Source of the DNA: Opitutia bacterium UBA4506
GTDB lineage: Bacteria > Verrucomicrobiota > Verrucomicrobiia > Opitutales > Puniceicoccaceae
Reading direction: 5' to 3'
Assembly: GCA_002388665.1 (NCBI GenBank)
Contig: DGMY01000075.1
Coordinates: 30,502 to 94,501, forward strand
DNA: 64,000 nucleotides
Positions 17,505-25,809 of the stretch are shown piece by piece. Position 1 is the first letter of the stretch. Every line of letters begins with the position of its first letter. A program made the position numbers and the translations under genes. Below the pieces are notes generated by a model, which made no database searches, was not told the origin of the DNA, and saw nothing but the letters and a program-made list of their open reading frames with translations.

Positions 17505-18872
17505 ATGTTCGAAAGCCTCACAGACCGGATGAGTAAAGCCCTGCGGAATATCCGCGGAGTAGGAAAACTGACCGAGGAAAATACCTCAGAAGCTCTAAAA
17601 GAAGTTCGGTCCGCTCTTCTTTCAGCCGATGTCCATTTTAAAGTGGTCCGCGAATTCGTTGATCGTGTCCGCGAGAAAAGCAATGGTGTCGAGGTCACAA
17701 AGTCGATCACACCCGGTCAGCAGATCGTCAAGATCATCAATGACGAATTGGTCGAGTTGCTGGGAAACCAAACTTCTGAAATCAGCAGCGTCCGCCCGCT
17801 GCGCGTTCTGATGGTTGGTCTCCACGGATCCGGTAAAACGACTTCTACCGCCAAGCTCGCCCGCCTGTTTCGAAAACAGGGAATGAAGCCGGGATTGGTC
17901 GCCTGCGATGTCTACCGACCCGCGGCGATCGATCAACTCGAAACTCTGGCCCGTGAAGGTAATTTCCCCATCTATTCAGACCGAGATCAAAAGAAGGTAC
18001 TGAAGATCGCTCGATCCGGTGAGAAAGAACTCATCGCACAGGGCTGTGACGTAATTATTTTCGATACAGCAGGCCGTCTCCAAATCGATGACGACCTAAT
18101 CGAAGAAGTTCGTGATCTAAAGCAAAAGATCCAACCCGAGGAGGTCTTTCTCGTAGCCGACAGCGCCCTGGGTCAAGAGGCTGTCAATGTGTCCAAGGCG
18201 TTCCATGAAGCGACTTCCTTGACAGGAATCATCCTGACAAAGCTCGATGGCGATGCCCGAGGGGGTGCAGCCCTCTCGATGAAGAGCCTTACTGGCGTCC
18301 CCATTAAATTCGTCGGAACCGGCGAAAAAATGGATGCCATCGAGGTGTTTCATCCCGACCGCATGGCCTCTCGAATCCTCGGCATGGGCGATGTCGTTTC
18401 GCTCGTCGAAAGAGCACAGGAGAACGTCGACCAAGACGAAGCAGAGAGAATGGCGAAGAAGCTCCGCAAGGCAGATTTCAACCTGGACGACATGCTGAGC
18501 CAAATGCGCCAAGTCAAAAAGATGGGCTCTCTCGGATCCATCATGAAAATGATTCCCGGGATGAATGGCGTGGAGATCGGGGATGAGGAGAACAAGAAAA
18601 TGGCTCGAACCGAGGCGATCCTGTTGTCAATGACCCGCCAAGAGCGCAGCTCACCCAACTTGATCAACGGCCGGAGACGTATGCGTATAGCAAATGGTTC
18701 CGGTACCCATGTGCGCGATGTGAATCAGCTGTTGAAACAGTTTGGACAGATGCGGAAAATGATGAGAAAAATGAAGGGGAAGAACCCGGAGAAATTGATG
18801 CGCCAGATGGGCGGCGGTCAGGGTGGCGGAATGCCCGGGGGCGGTCTGCCTCCAGGATTTCCCGGAGCTTAA
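17505..18872 (+). CDS. ffh: Signal recognition particle protein Ffh (SRP54)
   Basis: A 455-residue GTPase that binds signal peptides of nascent membrane proteins and targets them to the FtsY receptor. The N domain (about 1-85) is followed by the G domain with GLHGSGKTTSTAKLA, the DTAGRLQ motif and TKLDGDARGGAALS. The Met-rich M domain (about 300-430) has KKMGSLGSIMKMIPG and the RNA-binding MTRQERSSPNLINGRRRMRIANGSG region (split here only by eye). I start at the ATG at 17505 (MFESLTDRM), the usual Ffh start. A longer in-frame ORF begins at 17427. The Gly/Met-rich tail is typical. Confidence 0.97.
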   Translation: MFESLTDRMSKALRNIRGVGKLTEENTSEALKEVRSALLSADVHFKVVREFVDRVREKSNGVEVTKSITPGQQIVKIINDELVELLGNQTSEISSVRPLRVLMVGLHGSGKTTSTAKLARLFRKQGMKPGLVACDVYRPAAIDQLETLAREGNFPIYSDRDQKKVLKIARSGEKELIAQGCDVIIFDTAGRLQIDDDLIEEVRDLKQKIQPEEVFLVADSALGQEAVNVSKAFHEATSLTGIILTKLDGDARGGAALSMKSLTGVPIKFVGTGEKMDAIEVFHPDRMASRILGMGDVVSLVERAQENVDQDEAERMAKKLRKADFNLDDMLSQMRQVKKMGSLGSIMKMIPGMNGVEIGDEENKKMARTEAILLSMTRQERSSPNLINGRRRMRIANGSGTHVRDVNQLLKQFGQMRKMMRKMKGKNPEKLMRQMGGGQGGGMPGGGLPPGFPGA

Positions 18873-18886
18873 CACCTACGGATTTT

Positions 18887-18903
18887 GAGTTCAGAGAGAA
18901 CTC
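18887..18903. repeat. Inverted repeat between ffh and the transposase gene
   Basis: GAGTTC/GAACTC with a 5-nt loop lies between the convergent stops of ffh and the RAYT gene. There is no T-run. It may act as a weak bidirectional end or may be the far border of the transposase unit; the sequence alone does not decide. Confidence 0.4.
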
Positions 18904-18904
18904 G

Positions 18905-19861
18905 CTACTTGAATAGTCCTTTCCGCAGCCCGACACCGACCGCGAGACCCTGCCAATCCGCGCCCCTCATGGGATGGGGCCGTCTTGTCCGAACTGGGGG
19001 ATCCGCCTCCTGGCTCAATCGATTCTTCACAAATGCAGCGGAACCCAAAATTTGCCCATCGGAAAAATAGCGCACTCGGCAACGCAGCACCGTAGCCAGA
19101 GGAAGCCTTCCCTTCTCGCGCTCCAAGACCTGCGACGCAGCATCCCTATCGATTGACGACTTTCCCTCTGACTCTTCAGAACCGATTCCAAAGAGAGTCC
19201 TCCGGTATCCCGACAAGTTCCGACCGAGGATCGACAATCCCTTCCGAGCCATCGGACTTCCTGCAACCGCTTCACCATAGCCACAGTACCGATAGTCTTT
19301 GGGGTCATCGACGATTCCGGCACGGACGGGGTTCAAATCAATATAAGCAGCGACGGTTCTCAACGCCCACTGATCACCTTCCACCAACACACTTTTAAAG
19401 CGATCAGACCACAGCGGTCCAAATCTCTCTCTCGAGCGGTTGAACCAAAACGAGAATCGATGTTTCAGGGTTTTCATGAACCACGAAATATCGTGCATTC
19501 TACGAGTGATCATCTTCCTCAACTCTGCCCCCTCTAGCGATCGAGTTTGCAAGTGATGTTTCAGGACCTCGACCGTCATCGGCTGCCAGGGTGTCGGATG
19601 TGGATACAGCCTCTGATAGCGTCGAACCAATTCCTCGTCCGAAATGCTATCCACGTAAGGAACCTCTACGAGCAGATGAAAGTGATTATTCATCACAGCA
19701 TAGGTCACAACCCGAATCCCCGAGAAATCTGCCACCTGCCAAATCATCTTACGCAGGACCTCCCGCTCCCGAGAACCGAACAACGCCTCCCCATTTACGG
19801 TCCGGCTCATCAAATGATAATAAGCAGTTTGCCCCTCGACCTTTCTCCTCCTGCGTTTCAT
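18905..19861 (-). CDS. REP-associated tyrosine transposase (RAYT/Y1_Tnp, HUH family)
   Basis: A 318-residue protein from the ATG at 19861 (GGAG seven bases upstream); a TTG at 19879 would add six residues. The family start GQTAYYHLMSRTVNGE is followed by the HUH metal motif as HFH (His60, His62) in the segment YAVMNNHFHLLVEVP. A candidate catalytic Tyr lies at about 173 in AAYIDLNPVRAG, the context where E. coli TnpA-REP has its Tyr. The C-terminal 90 residues are basic and variable. No terminal IS repeats or target duplication are seen, as expected for a single-copy domesticated RAYT. A palindromic copy of the 20-bp repeat sits 31 bp upstream of its start. Confidence 0.9.
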   Translation of the reverse strand: MKRRRRKVEGQTAYYHLMSRTVNGEALFGSREREVLRKMIWQVADFSGIRVVTYAVMNNHFHLLVEVPYVDSISDEELVRRYQRLYPHPTPWQPMTVEVLKHHLQTRSLEGAELRKMITRRMHDISWFMKTLKHRFSFWFNRSRERFGPLWSDRFKSVLVEGDQWALRTVAAYIDLNPVRAGIVDDPKDYRYCGYGEAVAGSPMARKGLSILGRNLSGYRRTLFGIGSEESEGKSSIDRDAASQVLEREKGRLPLATVLRCRVRYFSDGQILGSAAFVKNRLSQEADPPVRTRRPHPMRGADWQGLAVGVGLRKGLFK

Positions 19862-19891
19862 TACCCTACTCCACCGCAAAACCCGCCCCCA

Positions 19892-19928
19892 GTCAACACT
19901 AATGTACCTGGCTCATTGTTAGCGTTGA
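19892..19928 (+). repeat. Dispersed 20-bp repeat, copy 2, within an imperfect palindrome
   Basis: GTCAACACTAATGTACCTGG at 19892-19911. TCAACACTAA (19893-19902) pairs at nine of ten positions with TTAGCGTTGA (19919-19928), placing TGTACCTGG in the hairpin loop. It lies between the hemB 3' end and the transposase start. A REP-like stem-loop beside a RAYT gene is what known RAYT/REP pairs look like. Confidence 0.65.
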
Positions 19929-19936
19929 TCTCGTGA

Positions 19937-19950
19937 GAATCCTCGGATTC
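19937..19950 (-). other. Small hairpin just after hemB
   Basis: GAATC/GATTC with loop CTCG, immediately downstream of the hemB stop codon on the minus strand. No U-tract follows. It may be a weak 3'-end element of the menC-menE-hemB unit. Confidence 0.3.
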
Positions 19951-19952
19951 GG

Positions 19953-20960
19953 TTACTGTTGGGCTATCTCTTTGGCGAAATAGGTTAGGACGATGTCGGC
20001 CCCTGAGCGAACGATCGCGAGTAAAGACTCGTCTCTCGCAGCAGCATAATCGATCCATCCATTTTGGGCTGCAGCGTGGATCATGGCGTACTCACCAGAG
20101 ACCTGATAGGCTGCCACTGGAAGATCACACTGATCCTTCACACGTTGAATTACGTCCAGATAAGCCCCCGCCGGTTTCACCATGATGATATCGGCACCTT
20201 CCTCGATGTCCAAGGCCACTTCAACCATGGCTTCACGGACGCTGCCCGGCGAGAGTTGGTATGTCGACTTGTCCAGATAGGCTCCCCCTTTCACTGGCGA
20301 ACTGCCTACTGCATCTCGAAAAGGTCCATAAAAAGCCGAAGCAAACTTGGCGGAATAGGCCATAATCACCGTATTCTCGTACCTGGCCGCATCCAGTGCC
20401 TTTCGAATAGCTCCCACACGTCCATCCATCATATCGGATGGGGCTACCCAATCGACCCCCGCCTCGGCATAGACCACTGCCATCTCTGATAGAATCTCAA
20501 CGGTCGGATCATTGATCACTTCACCCGTCGAGAAATCCACAACCCCATCGTGGCCATGGGTGGTATAAGGATCCAAGGCAATATCGGCGATCAAGTTCAC
20601 AGGAATCCCCGCATCCTTAACCAACCGTGCCAATCGCGGAACGATCCCATTCGGGTCCACAGCGGCAGCCCTCCCCGAATCCGTTTTTAGCGCTTGCTCA
20701 ATTTTTGGGAAAAGAGCCACCGATCTAATCCCCAGATCCGAAAGGACCCTAACCTCCTCAAGAAATTCTTTACGCCCCAGCCTTTCTATTCCCGGCATCG
20801 AGCCCACTGGCTCACGAGCACTTTCCTGATCGAGAACAAAAACGGGCTGAATCAACTTCTCCGGCAAAACTCGAAATTCCCGGATCATATCCCGAAGGAT
20901 CTCATTCTGCCGCAATCGTCGCGGACGTCTTTGAAGAGAGAGAGAAAATGGCTGCCCCAT
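19953..20960 (-). CDS. hemB: Porphobilinogen synthase (delta-aminolevulinic acid dehydratase)
   Basis: A 335-residue enzyme condensing two 5-aminolevulinate molecules to porphobilinogen in heme synthesis. Catalytic lysines sit in VIMAYSAKFASAFYGPF and in DIIMVKPAGAYLD. The metal segment reads IALDPYTTHGHDGVV. The cysteines of the zinc-dependent class are replaced by Ala/Asp, as in the Mg-type enzymes of Pseudomonas and Rhizobiales. The gene starts 9 bp after menE and probably belongs to a menC-menE-hemB transcript. Confidence 0.97.
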   Translation of the reverse strand: MGQPFSLSLQRRPRRLRQNEILRDMIREFRVLPEKLIQPVFVLDQESAREPVGSMPGIERLGRKEFLEEVRVLSDLGIRSVALFPKIEQALKTDSGRAAAVDPNGIVPRLARLVKDAGIPVNLIADIALDPYTTHGHDGVVDFSTGEVINDPTVEILSEMAVVYAEAGVDWVAPSDMMDGRVGAIRKALDAARYENTVIMAYSAKFASAFYGPFRDAVGSSPVKGGAYLDKSTYQLSPGSVREAMVEVALDIEEGADIIMVKPAGAYLDVIQRVKDQCDLPVAAYQVSGEYAMIHAAAQNGWIDYAAARDESLLAIVRSGADIVLTYFAKEIAQQ

Positions 20961-20969
20961 CCATCTATC

Positions 20970-22190
20970 TCAGCTCAAAATCTTATCCGTATCAACTTTT
21001 CCAGCAGCATTTCGAGGGATTTTTTGAAGCACCTTGACGACCGCCGGAACCTCAGGCCCGTCCAGATCGCGTTTCAATAAGGCTCTCCAATCTCTGTTCG
21101 AATCAGATGTCTCCAAAAAAAGGTGTACCCGATCCCCCCACTCCGGATCGAGAACCGACATGGCAAAGGCGTCTGTTACTCCATCCAAACGGGTTCCCGC
21201 CAGTTCGATTCTCTCGAGTGAAATCGTTTCGCCTCCACTGTTCACAAAACGACCTTTTCTACCCAAGACCCTCAACCTTCCCCTTTCATCGATTTGACCC
21301 AAATCCCCCGTAGCCCACGGTCCAGCCGCTCTTGGATCAGCACCCCAATACCCGTAAAACAATTGGTCTGAATCGATGAAAATCTCTCCGTCACTGGCGA
21401 CAGAAATCTGGTTTCCGGGAATATGATCCACAGCGGCTGATTCTCCTTTGAGAAAATCGCTTGGACGCTGAACCGCTACCATTGCCCCGGTCTCCGTCAT
21501 CCCATAGACCAATCCCAGAGGAATCCCGAGAGCTCGTGCTCGAACCAATAGATCGTCCGAAAAAGCGGCGCCACCTCCGTAGACACAATCCAACCCCCGA
21601 AGGAATTCGCACCGTCGAGGATCCTCCAGGGCACGATAGAGAGTCGTAGGAACTACAGAGCCAAACCGCATTCCGTAATTGTCCTCTCCTACATCTTGAT
21701 AGTCATCGAACAAAACTCCTCCCGAGACCAGCGCACGGACCACCGGCATCAACCCGCTAATGTGGAAGAGAGGGAGTTCAAGGCAAGCCGACATCGGCAC
21801 TTCCTTCCAATATCTTCCCAAATTTACAGCACTGCATTCCAAAGAATCCCACGTATGAATTGCGAACTTCACTCGGCCCGAGCTTCCTCCAGTTCGAATG
21901 AGTACACCCTGTTCACGAACTGCAACGTCCCAAACCTCTTCCAATGCGGACCGAGTCCAACTTCCCCATGTTCTGGAAGTCAGCACGATCGGTACGCCAG
22001 ACACCACGGAAGCAAGAATCTTCGCGATCGATTCCGGCCGCGAGTCCTGGACTACTACCTCCAAAACAGACCCCCGATGATTCTCATGAACTTTCAATTC
22101 CGATTCGAATGCCTCTCGAAATTGGACCTCACTCTTCACGGATGCAAAAAGCCGATTTTTACGGAGATTATCTGCCAATAGCATTGTCAT
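20970..22190 (-). CDS. menE: O-succinylbenzoate-CoA ligase (AMP-binding enzyme)
   Basis: A 406-residue acyl-adenylate enzyme that activates o-succinylbenzoate with CoA in menaquinone synthesis. Motifs: a P-loop-like TGGSSGRVKF near 100, YGMTETGA in the middle, TGDLGQIDERGRLRVLGRKG before the C-terminal domain, and the catalytic Lys in NAAGKVD near the end. It is short for the superfamily but normal for MenE. Function is assigned mainly from its 23-bp overlap with menC upstream. Confidence 0.85.
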   Translation of the reverse strand: MTMLLADNLRKNRLFASVKSEVQFREAFESELKVHENHRGSVLEVVVQDSRPESIAKILASVVSGVPIVLTSRTWGSWTRSALEEVWDVAVREQGVLIRTGGSSGRVKFAIHTWDSLECSAVNLGRYWKEVPMSACLELPLFHISGLMPVVRALVSGGVLFDDYQDVGEDNYGMRFGSVVPTTLYRALEDPRRCEFLRGLDCVYGGGAAFSDDLLVRARALGIPLGLVYGMTETGAMVAVQRPSDFLKGESAAVDHIPGNQISVASDGEIFIDSDQLFYGYWGADPRAAGPWATGDLGQIDERGRLRVLGRKGRFVNSGGETISLERIELAGTRLDGVTDAFAMSVLDPEWGDRVHLFLETSDSNRDWRALLKRDLDGPEVPAVVKVLQKIPRNAAGKVDTDKILS

Positions 22191-23175
22191 AAACAGAATC
22201 CAGCAGACCGACGGTTACTTCACCAACCTCAGGTAAACCCGCTGTCCAACCGTCCAAATCATCCGGCTGAAAACAACCTCTCGTGCCCAGCCCATGCGCG
22301 AATTGGCTACTCCCGAGATCCGAGGCAACCTTAGCGACAAACGCATACCCTACGCCAGATTCGAACGCAGAAGAGACGACGATGCGGGGACAGAAATCCT
22401 CTTTTAATGAATAAAGGGCGTCCAGATTGCCAAACAGGGAAGGCTTCACCACAAAAATTCCAGCCCACCCCATTTCCATAAACTGCTTCAGGCTACGGGC
22501 ATCTCTCACGGACTCGTCCAACGCCAACCGGACGGAATCTTCTCCAAATTCCTTCATCAGAAAGCCTTCCTGTCCTACGGGCAAAGGTTGTTCGAGAAAC
22601 TCGACCATCGGACGACCCTTCATCCAATTCAACCATCTTGCAGTCCCGTTCACGTCCAACTTCTGATTCGCATCCAGTCGAAAACGAACACCTGGTTCCG
22701 CACGGCGCAGTAAAACCTCTAGTTTTTCTCGCTCACGCTGCTCATCTTCCATTCCAATTTTCACCTTCCACGTTGAGTTCGCATCGAACTTTTCGGGCAA
22801 CAATGAGTTCCCCTGCAGGAGCCCCGCGGATTGAACCTGAAAACGAAATGGAATCGACTGCTGAAGACACCAAGAAGCAAATCCCAAAGCCCCCTCCTCC
22901 CCTAGAGCTGAACGATCTCCAGAAACCTTCCATTCCCGGATCTTCTCCTCCCAGCCCAAAGGCAGCTCGTTGAGACCGGGAAAAGGAGACACCTCTCCAA
23001 AAAACACCCCTCCCTCTCGAGTTTCCCTCAGGATCCAACCGCTTCTCTCACTGAGCAGACCAGCCCCGGTTCGAAGCGCCGGAGAGAATCGTCTCTGCCA
23101 GAACACGGCATCCCTTCCCGAAGGATTCTGCTGATAAGTCGACTTGATGACTCGAAGTTTTTCCGACTCCCGCAT
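22168..23175 (-). CDS. menC: o-Succinylbenzoate synthase (enolase superfamily)
   Basis: A 335-residue dehydratase acting on SHCHC in menaquinone synthesis. Enolase-superfamily residues are visible in order: Lys in the WKVKIG segment, metal ligands Asp in RFRLDAN, Glu in EFLEQPL and Asp in LALDES, and the second Lys in VVKPSL. C-terminal LGTRGCFQPDDL closes the barrel. It overlaps menE by 23 bp. No other men genes are in the window. Confidence 0.85.
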   Translation of the reverse strand: MRESEKLRVIKSTYQQNPSGRDAVFWQRRFSPALRTGAGLLSERSGWILRETREGGVFFGEVSPFPGLNELPLGWEEKIREWKVSGDRSALGEEGALGFASWCLQQSIPFRFQVQSAGLLQGNSLLPEKFDANSTWKVKIGMEDEQREREKLEVLLRRAEPGVRFRLDANQKLDVNGTARWLNWMKGRPMVEFLEQPLPVGQEGFLMKEFGEDSVRLALDESVRDARSLKQFMEMGWAGIFVVKPSLFGNLDALYSLKEDFCPRIVVSSAFESGVGYAFVAKVASDLGSSQFAHGLGTRGCFQPDDLDGWTAGLPEVGEVTVGLLDSVYDNAIGR

Positions 23176-23212
23176 CCCGTCAACCGGAATCAGTAAAGTA
23201 GCTATTTATAAA

Positions 23213-23232
23213 CCTGGTACATTTATTTTGAC
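23213..23232 (-). repeat. Dispersed 20-bp repeat, copy 3
   Basis: Minus strand GTCAAAATAAATGTACCAGG, a full match to the window consensus. It lies in the divergent menC-trpD gap, 36 bp before copy 4 in the same orientation. Confidence 0.65.
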
Positions 23233-23248
23233 AAATAGTCATTATGTA

Positions 23249-23268
23249 CGCGGTACATTAGTCTTGAC
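23249..23268 (-). repeat. Dispersed 20-bp repeat, copy 4
   Basis: Minus strand GTCAAGACTAATGTACCGCG, matching the consensus except in the last bases. On the + strand a small perfect palindrome ATGTAC-GCG-GTACAT (23244-23258) overlaps it. Copies 3 and 4 form a direct tandem pair. Confidence 0.55.
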
Positions 23269-23368
23269 GGTGGATTGGAAGGAAAACTTGAACTCCTCAC
23301 GCAGAGTGGGAATTATTCGACGATTCATCCGCTAAGAATTCACCGAATTTTATCAGTCCCAATCCATT

Positions 23369-24442
23369 ATGGCATCACCAGCAAGTACAACAGACCTCCT
23401 GATTGAGCTGACCCAGAAACTCTCGACTCGAGTCTCACTCGAGTTTGATGAGGCATCCAAGGCTGCGGGAGCCCTTGCCTCCAGTGAACCGCCGGTGGAG
23501 ACGAAGGAGTCCTTTCTCCGGGAATTGGCGCGGAAGGGAGAGAGCCCGGAGGAGGTATTTGCGTTTGCCCAAGAGTTCCGCAAACGGGCGATAGACCCAA
23601 AACTCGAAGAGATTTCCCCCAGAGCTATCGATATTGTGGGCACAGGGGGCGACAAGAGCGGAACATTCAATTTTTCAACAGCCACGGCGCTCCTCCTTGC
23701 AGCGATGGGAGTCCCGGTGATGAAGCACGGCAACCGCTCGATCACATCAAAAAGCGGCAGTGCTGACCTGATCGCTTCCCTTGGCGTATCGATGGAGGGC
23801 GATCATGACTACCTTCGAAGCAGCTTAGAGGAGTTCAACTTCTGCTTCTTTTTCGCACCTGCCTTCCATCCCTCATTCAAGGAGATTATGCCGGTGCGCA
23901 AGCGACTGGCGGAAACCGGAACGCGCACGATATTCAACCTATTGGGTCCGCTCATTAACCCTGGGAAACCGGCCAACCAGCTCATGGGAGTTTTCCACGA
24001 ATCGTGGCTTCCGCCAATCGCGGGAGCGCTGGACAGCCTCGGACTGGAATCGGCACTGGTGGTTCACTGCAAAATCTCGGAAACCCAGGGGGTCGATGAA
24101 CTGACAGTTTCCGGGGCCAACTTCCTTGAGGGTGCCGGCCGACTAAAAGGCCAGACGTTCCCATCCGCCCCCTCTGAATACGGCCTCACAGCAGCGCCGC
24201 TCGTAGACATCCAAGGAGGAGACGCGGCACAAAATTCAGCGATTCTGCGCAAAATCGCCGATACCACCCAAACGGGCCCGATTGTTGATACTCTGCTATT
24301 CAACGCTGGCGCTGCCCTGTTCACCTGTGGGCGGGCCGAATCGATTCCGCATGGGATTGAAACCTCCCGCTCGGCATTACAGTCCGGCATATTGACGAAG
24401 TGGATGGACCGATTCGAAGACTTCAACCGAAAGCAATCATGA
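23369..24442 (+). CDS. trpD: Anthranilate phosphoribosyltransferase
   Basis: A 357-residue enzyme transferring phosphoribose to anthranilate in tryptophan synthesis. The PRPP loop DIVGTGGDKSGTFNFST and the KHGNRSITSKSGSAD segment are clear, as is GTRTIFNLLGPLINP. No other trp genes are nearby. Instead its TGA overlaps the glmM ATG (ATGA), so the two are translationally coupled. No Trp-rich leader peptide is seen upstream. Confidence 0.95.
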   Translation: MASPASTTDLLIELTQKLSTRVSLEFDEASKAAGALASSEPPVETKESFLRELARKGESPEEVFAFAQEFRKRAIDPKLEEISPRAIDIVGTGGDKSGTFNFSTATALLLAAMGVPVMKHGNRSITSKSGSADLIASLGVSMEGDHDYLRSSLEEFNFCFFFAPAFHPSFKEIMPVRKRLAETGTRTIFNLLGPLINPGKPANQLMGVFHESWLPPIAGALDSLGLESALVVHCKISETQGVDELTVSGANFLEGAGRLKGQTFPSAPSEYGLTAAPLVDIQGGDAAQNSAILRKIADTTQTGPIVDTLLFNAGAALFTCGRAESIPHGIETSRSALQSGILTKWMDRFEDFNRKQS

Positions 24443-25791
24443 GCACACGCTATTTTGGAACTGACGGCATCCGCGGAGAGGCCGACGGACCACTCTTTGA
24501 ACGGGCATTTATCATTAGGCTCACAGACGGGCTGATCCGATACCTTCGATCCTCCCTCGGAGTGAAGTCTCCACGGATTGTTATCGGTAGAGATCCGAGA
24601 GTTACCGGCGAAAGGATCCTCCAGGATCTCACCTACGGGTTTAGTCGTGTACCCGGTGAATGCATCGACTTGGGAATCGTACCCACCCCGGCGGTCGCGA
24701 ACGCCGTGCGCTCAGCAGAAGCGGATCTCGGGATAGCGATTACCGCCTCCCACAATCCCGCCTCAGACAACGGGATCAAACTATTCTCTAAGGACGGAAC
24801 GAAATTCCCTGCAAATGTGGAAGAGAAAATCGAAGCGCTCATGCTCGCGCCAGTGGAGTTTCCCAGCGAAACGAGCCCCCACTTTTCGGCCACGGCCCGC
24901 ACGGAACTTCCCGCCTACATCCAATCAACCGAGATCCTCTCTGTACACTTGGACCTGACTGGCAAAACCATCGTCTGCGACACTGCGAACGGGGCTACTT
25001 GCAGCAGCACCCCTGGAGTACTGACCGCCCGCGGCGCAGACGTGATTCAGATCGGCAACGCTCCGGACGGTGGCAACATCAATCTCGACTGTGGGAGCGA
25101 ACACGCCGAAGCGATGGCTCAAAAAGTCAAGGACCTCAGCGCCGATCTGGGAATCGCCCACGACGGAGACGGGGACAGGGTCATCTTCTCGGATGAGACG
25201 GGAAGTATTGTACCCGGCGACCAGATTCTCGGTATTTTTGCCCTCCACGGCATCCGGAGGGAATCGCTCGCAAACAAAATTCTGGTAGCCACCATCCAAA
25301 GCAACCGCGGGCTCGACCTCGCAGTGGAGAAGGCTGGCGGCACGGTGGTTCGCACCGACGTCGGTGATCGCAATGTTGCCAACAAGATGAGAGAGCTTGG
25401 TGCTTCTCTTGGGGGAGAATCCTCCGGCCACATCATTTTGCACAACTATTCGACTACCGGAGACGGTCTGATGGCGGCACTCTATCTCCTGCGCATTCTC
25501 CAAGAAACGGGAAAACCGCTCTCGGAGCTTCGGAAAGAAGTCCCTCTCCTGCCCCAAGTGTCGGGAAACTTACTGGTGAAGGAGAAAAACCCGCTCAATA
25601 CCTGCATAAACCTGACGGCCGAGCAGACTGAAATCGAGTCTCGGATCGGAACCGCAGGACGGGCAATGATTCGCTATTCGGGAACTGAGCCCAAACTTCG
25701 CTTCCTCGTCGAAGCCAGCACGATCGAGGAGTGCAACGACTACATGGCGCGCCTATTAACCGCAGCTCGAAAGGATCTGCAGGAAGCCTAA
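24439..25791 (+). CDS. glmM: Phosphoglucosamine mutase
   Basis: A 450-residue alpha-D-phosphohexomutase converting glucosamine-6-phosphate to glucosamine-1-phosphate for UDP-GlcNAc. Motifs: N-terminal FGTDGIRGEA, active-site phosphoserine loop TASHNP at about 97-102, metal loop DGDGDRV near 240, sugar-binding GGESSGH, and C-terminal phosphate-binding RYSGTEPKLR. The FGTDGIRG start and loop spacing favour GlmM over PMM/PGM. I start at the ATG at 24439, four bases into the trpD end. Confidence 0.95.
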   Translation: MSTRYFGTDGIRGEADGPLFERAFIIRLTDGLIRYLRSSLGVKSPRIVIGRDPRVTGERILQDLTYGFSRVPGECIDLGIVPTPAVANAVRSAEADLGIAITASHNPASDNGIKLFSKDGTKFPANVEEKIEALMLAPVEFPSETSPHFSATARTELPAYIQSTEILSVHLDLTGKTIVCDTANGATCSSTPGVLTARGADVIQIGNAPDGGNINLDCGSEHAEAMAQKVKDLSADLGIAHDGDGDRVIFSDETGSIVPGDQILGIFALHGIRRESLANKILVATIQSNRGLDLAVEKAGGTVVRTDVGDRNVANKMRELGASLGGESSGHIILHNYSTTGDGLMAALYLLRILQETGKPLSELRKEVPLLPQVSGNLLVKEKNPLNTCINLTAEQTEIESRIGTAGRAMIRYSGTEPKLRFLVEASTIEECNDYMARLLTAARKDLQEA

Positions 25792-25809
25792 CGCTTGCCT
25801 GTTTTCACT

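Noticed and set aside
23228..23269. TTGACA/TTGACG as -35 boxes of a trpD promoter
   Set aside because: No reasonable -10 box 16-18 bp downstream of either; both TTGAC strings are part of the repeated motif.
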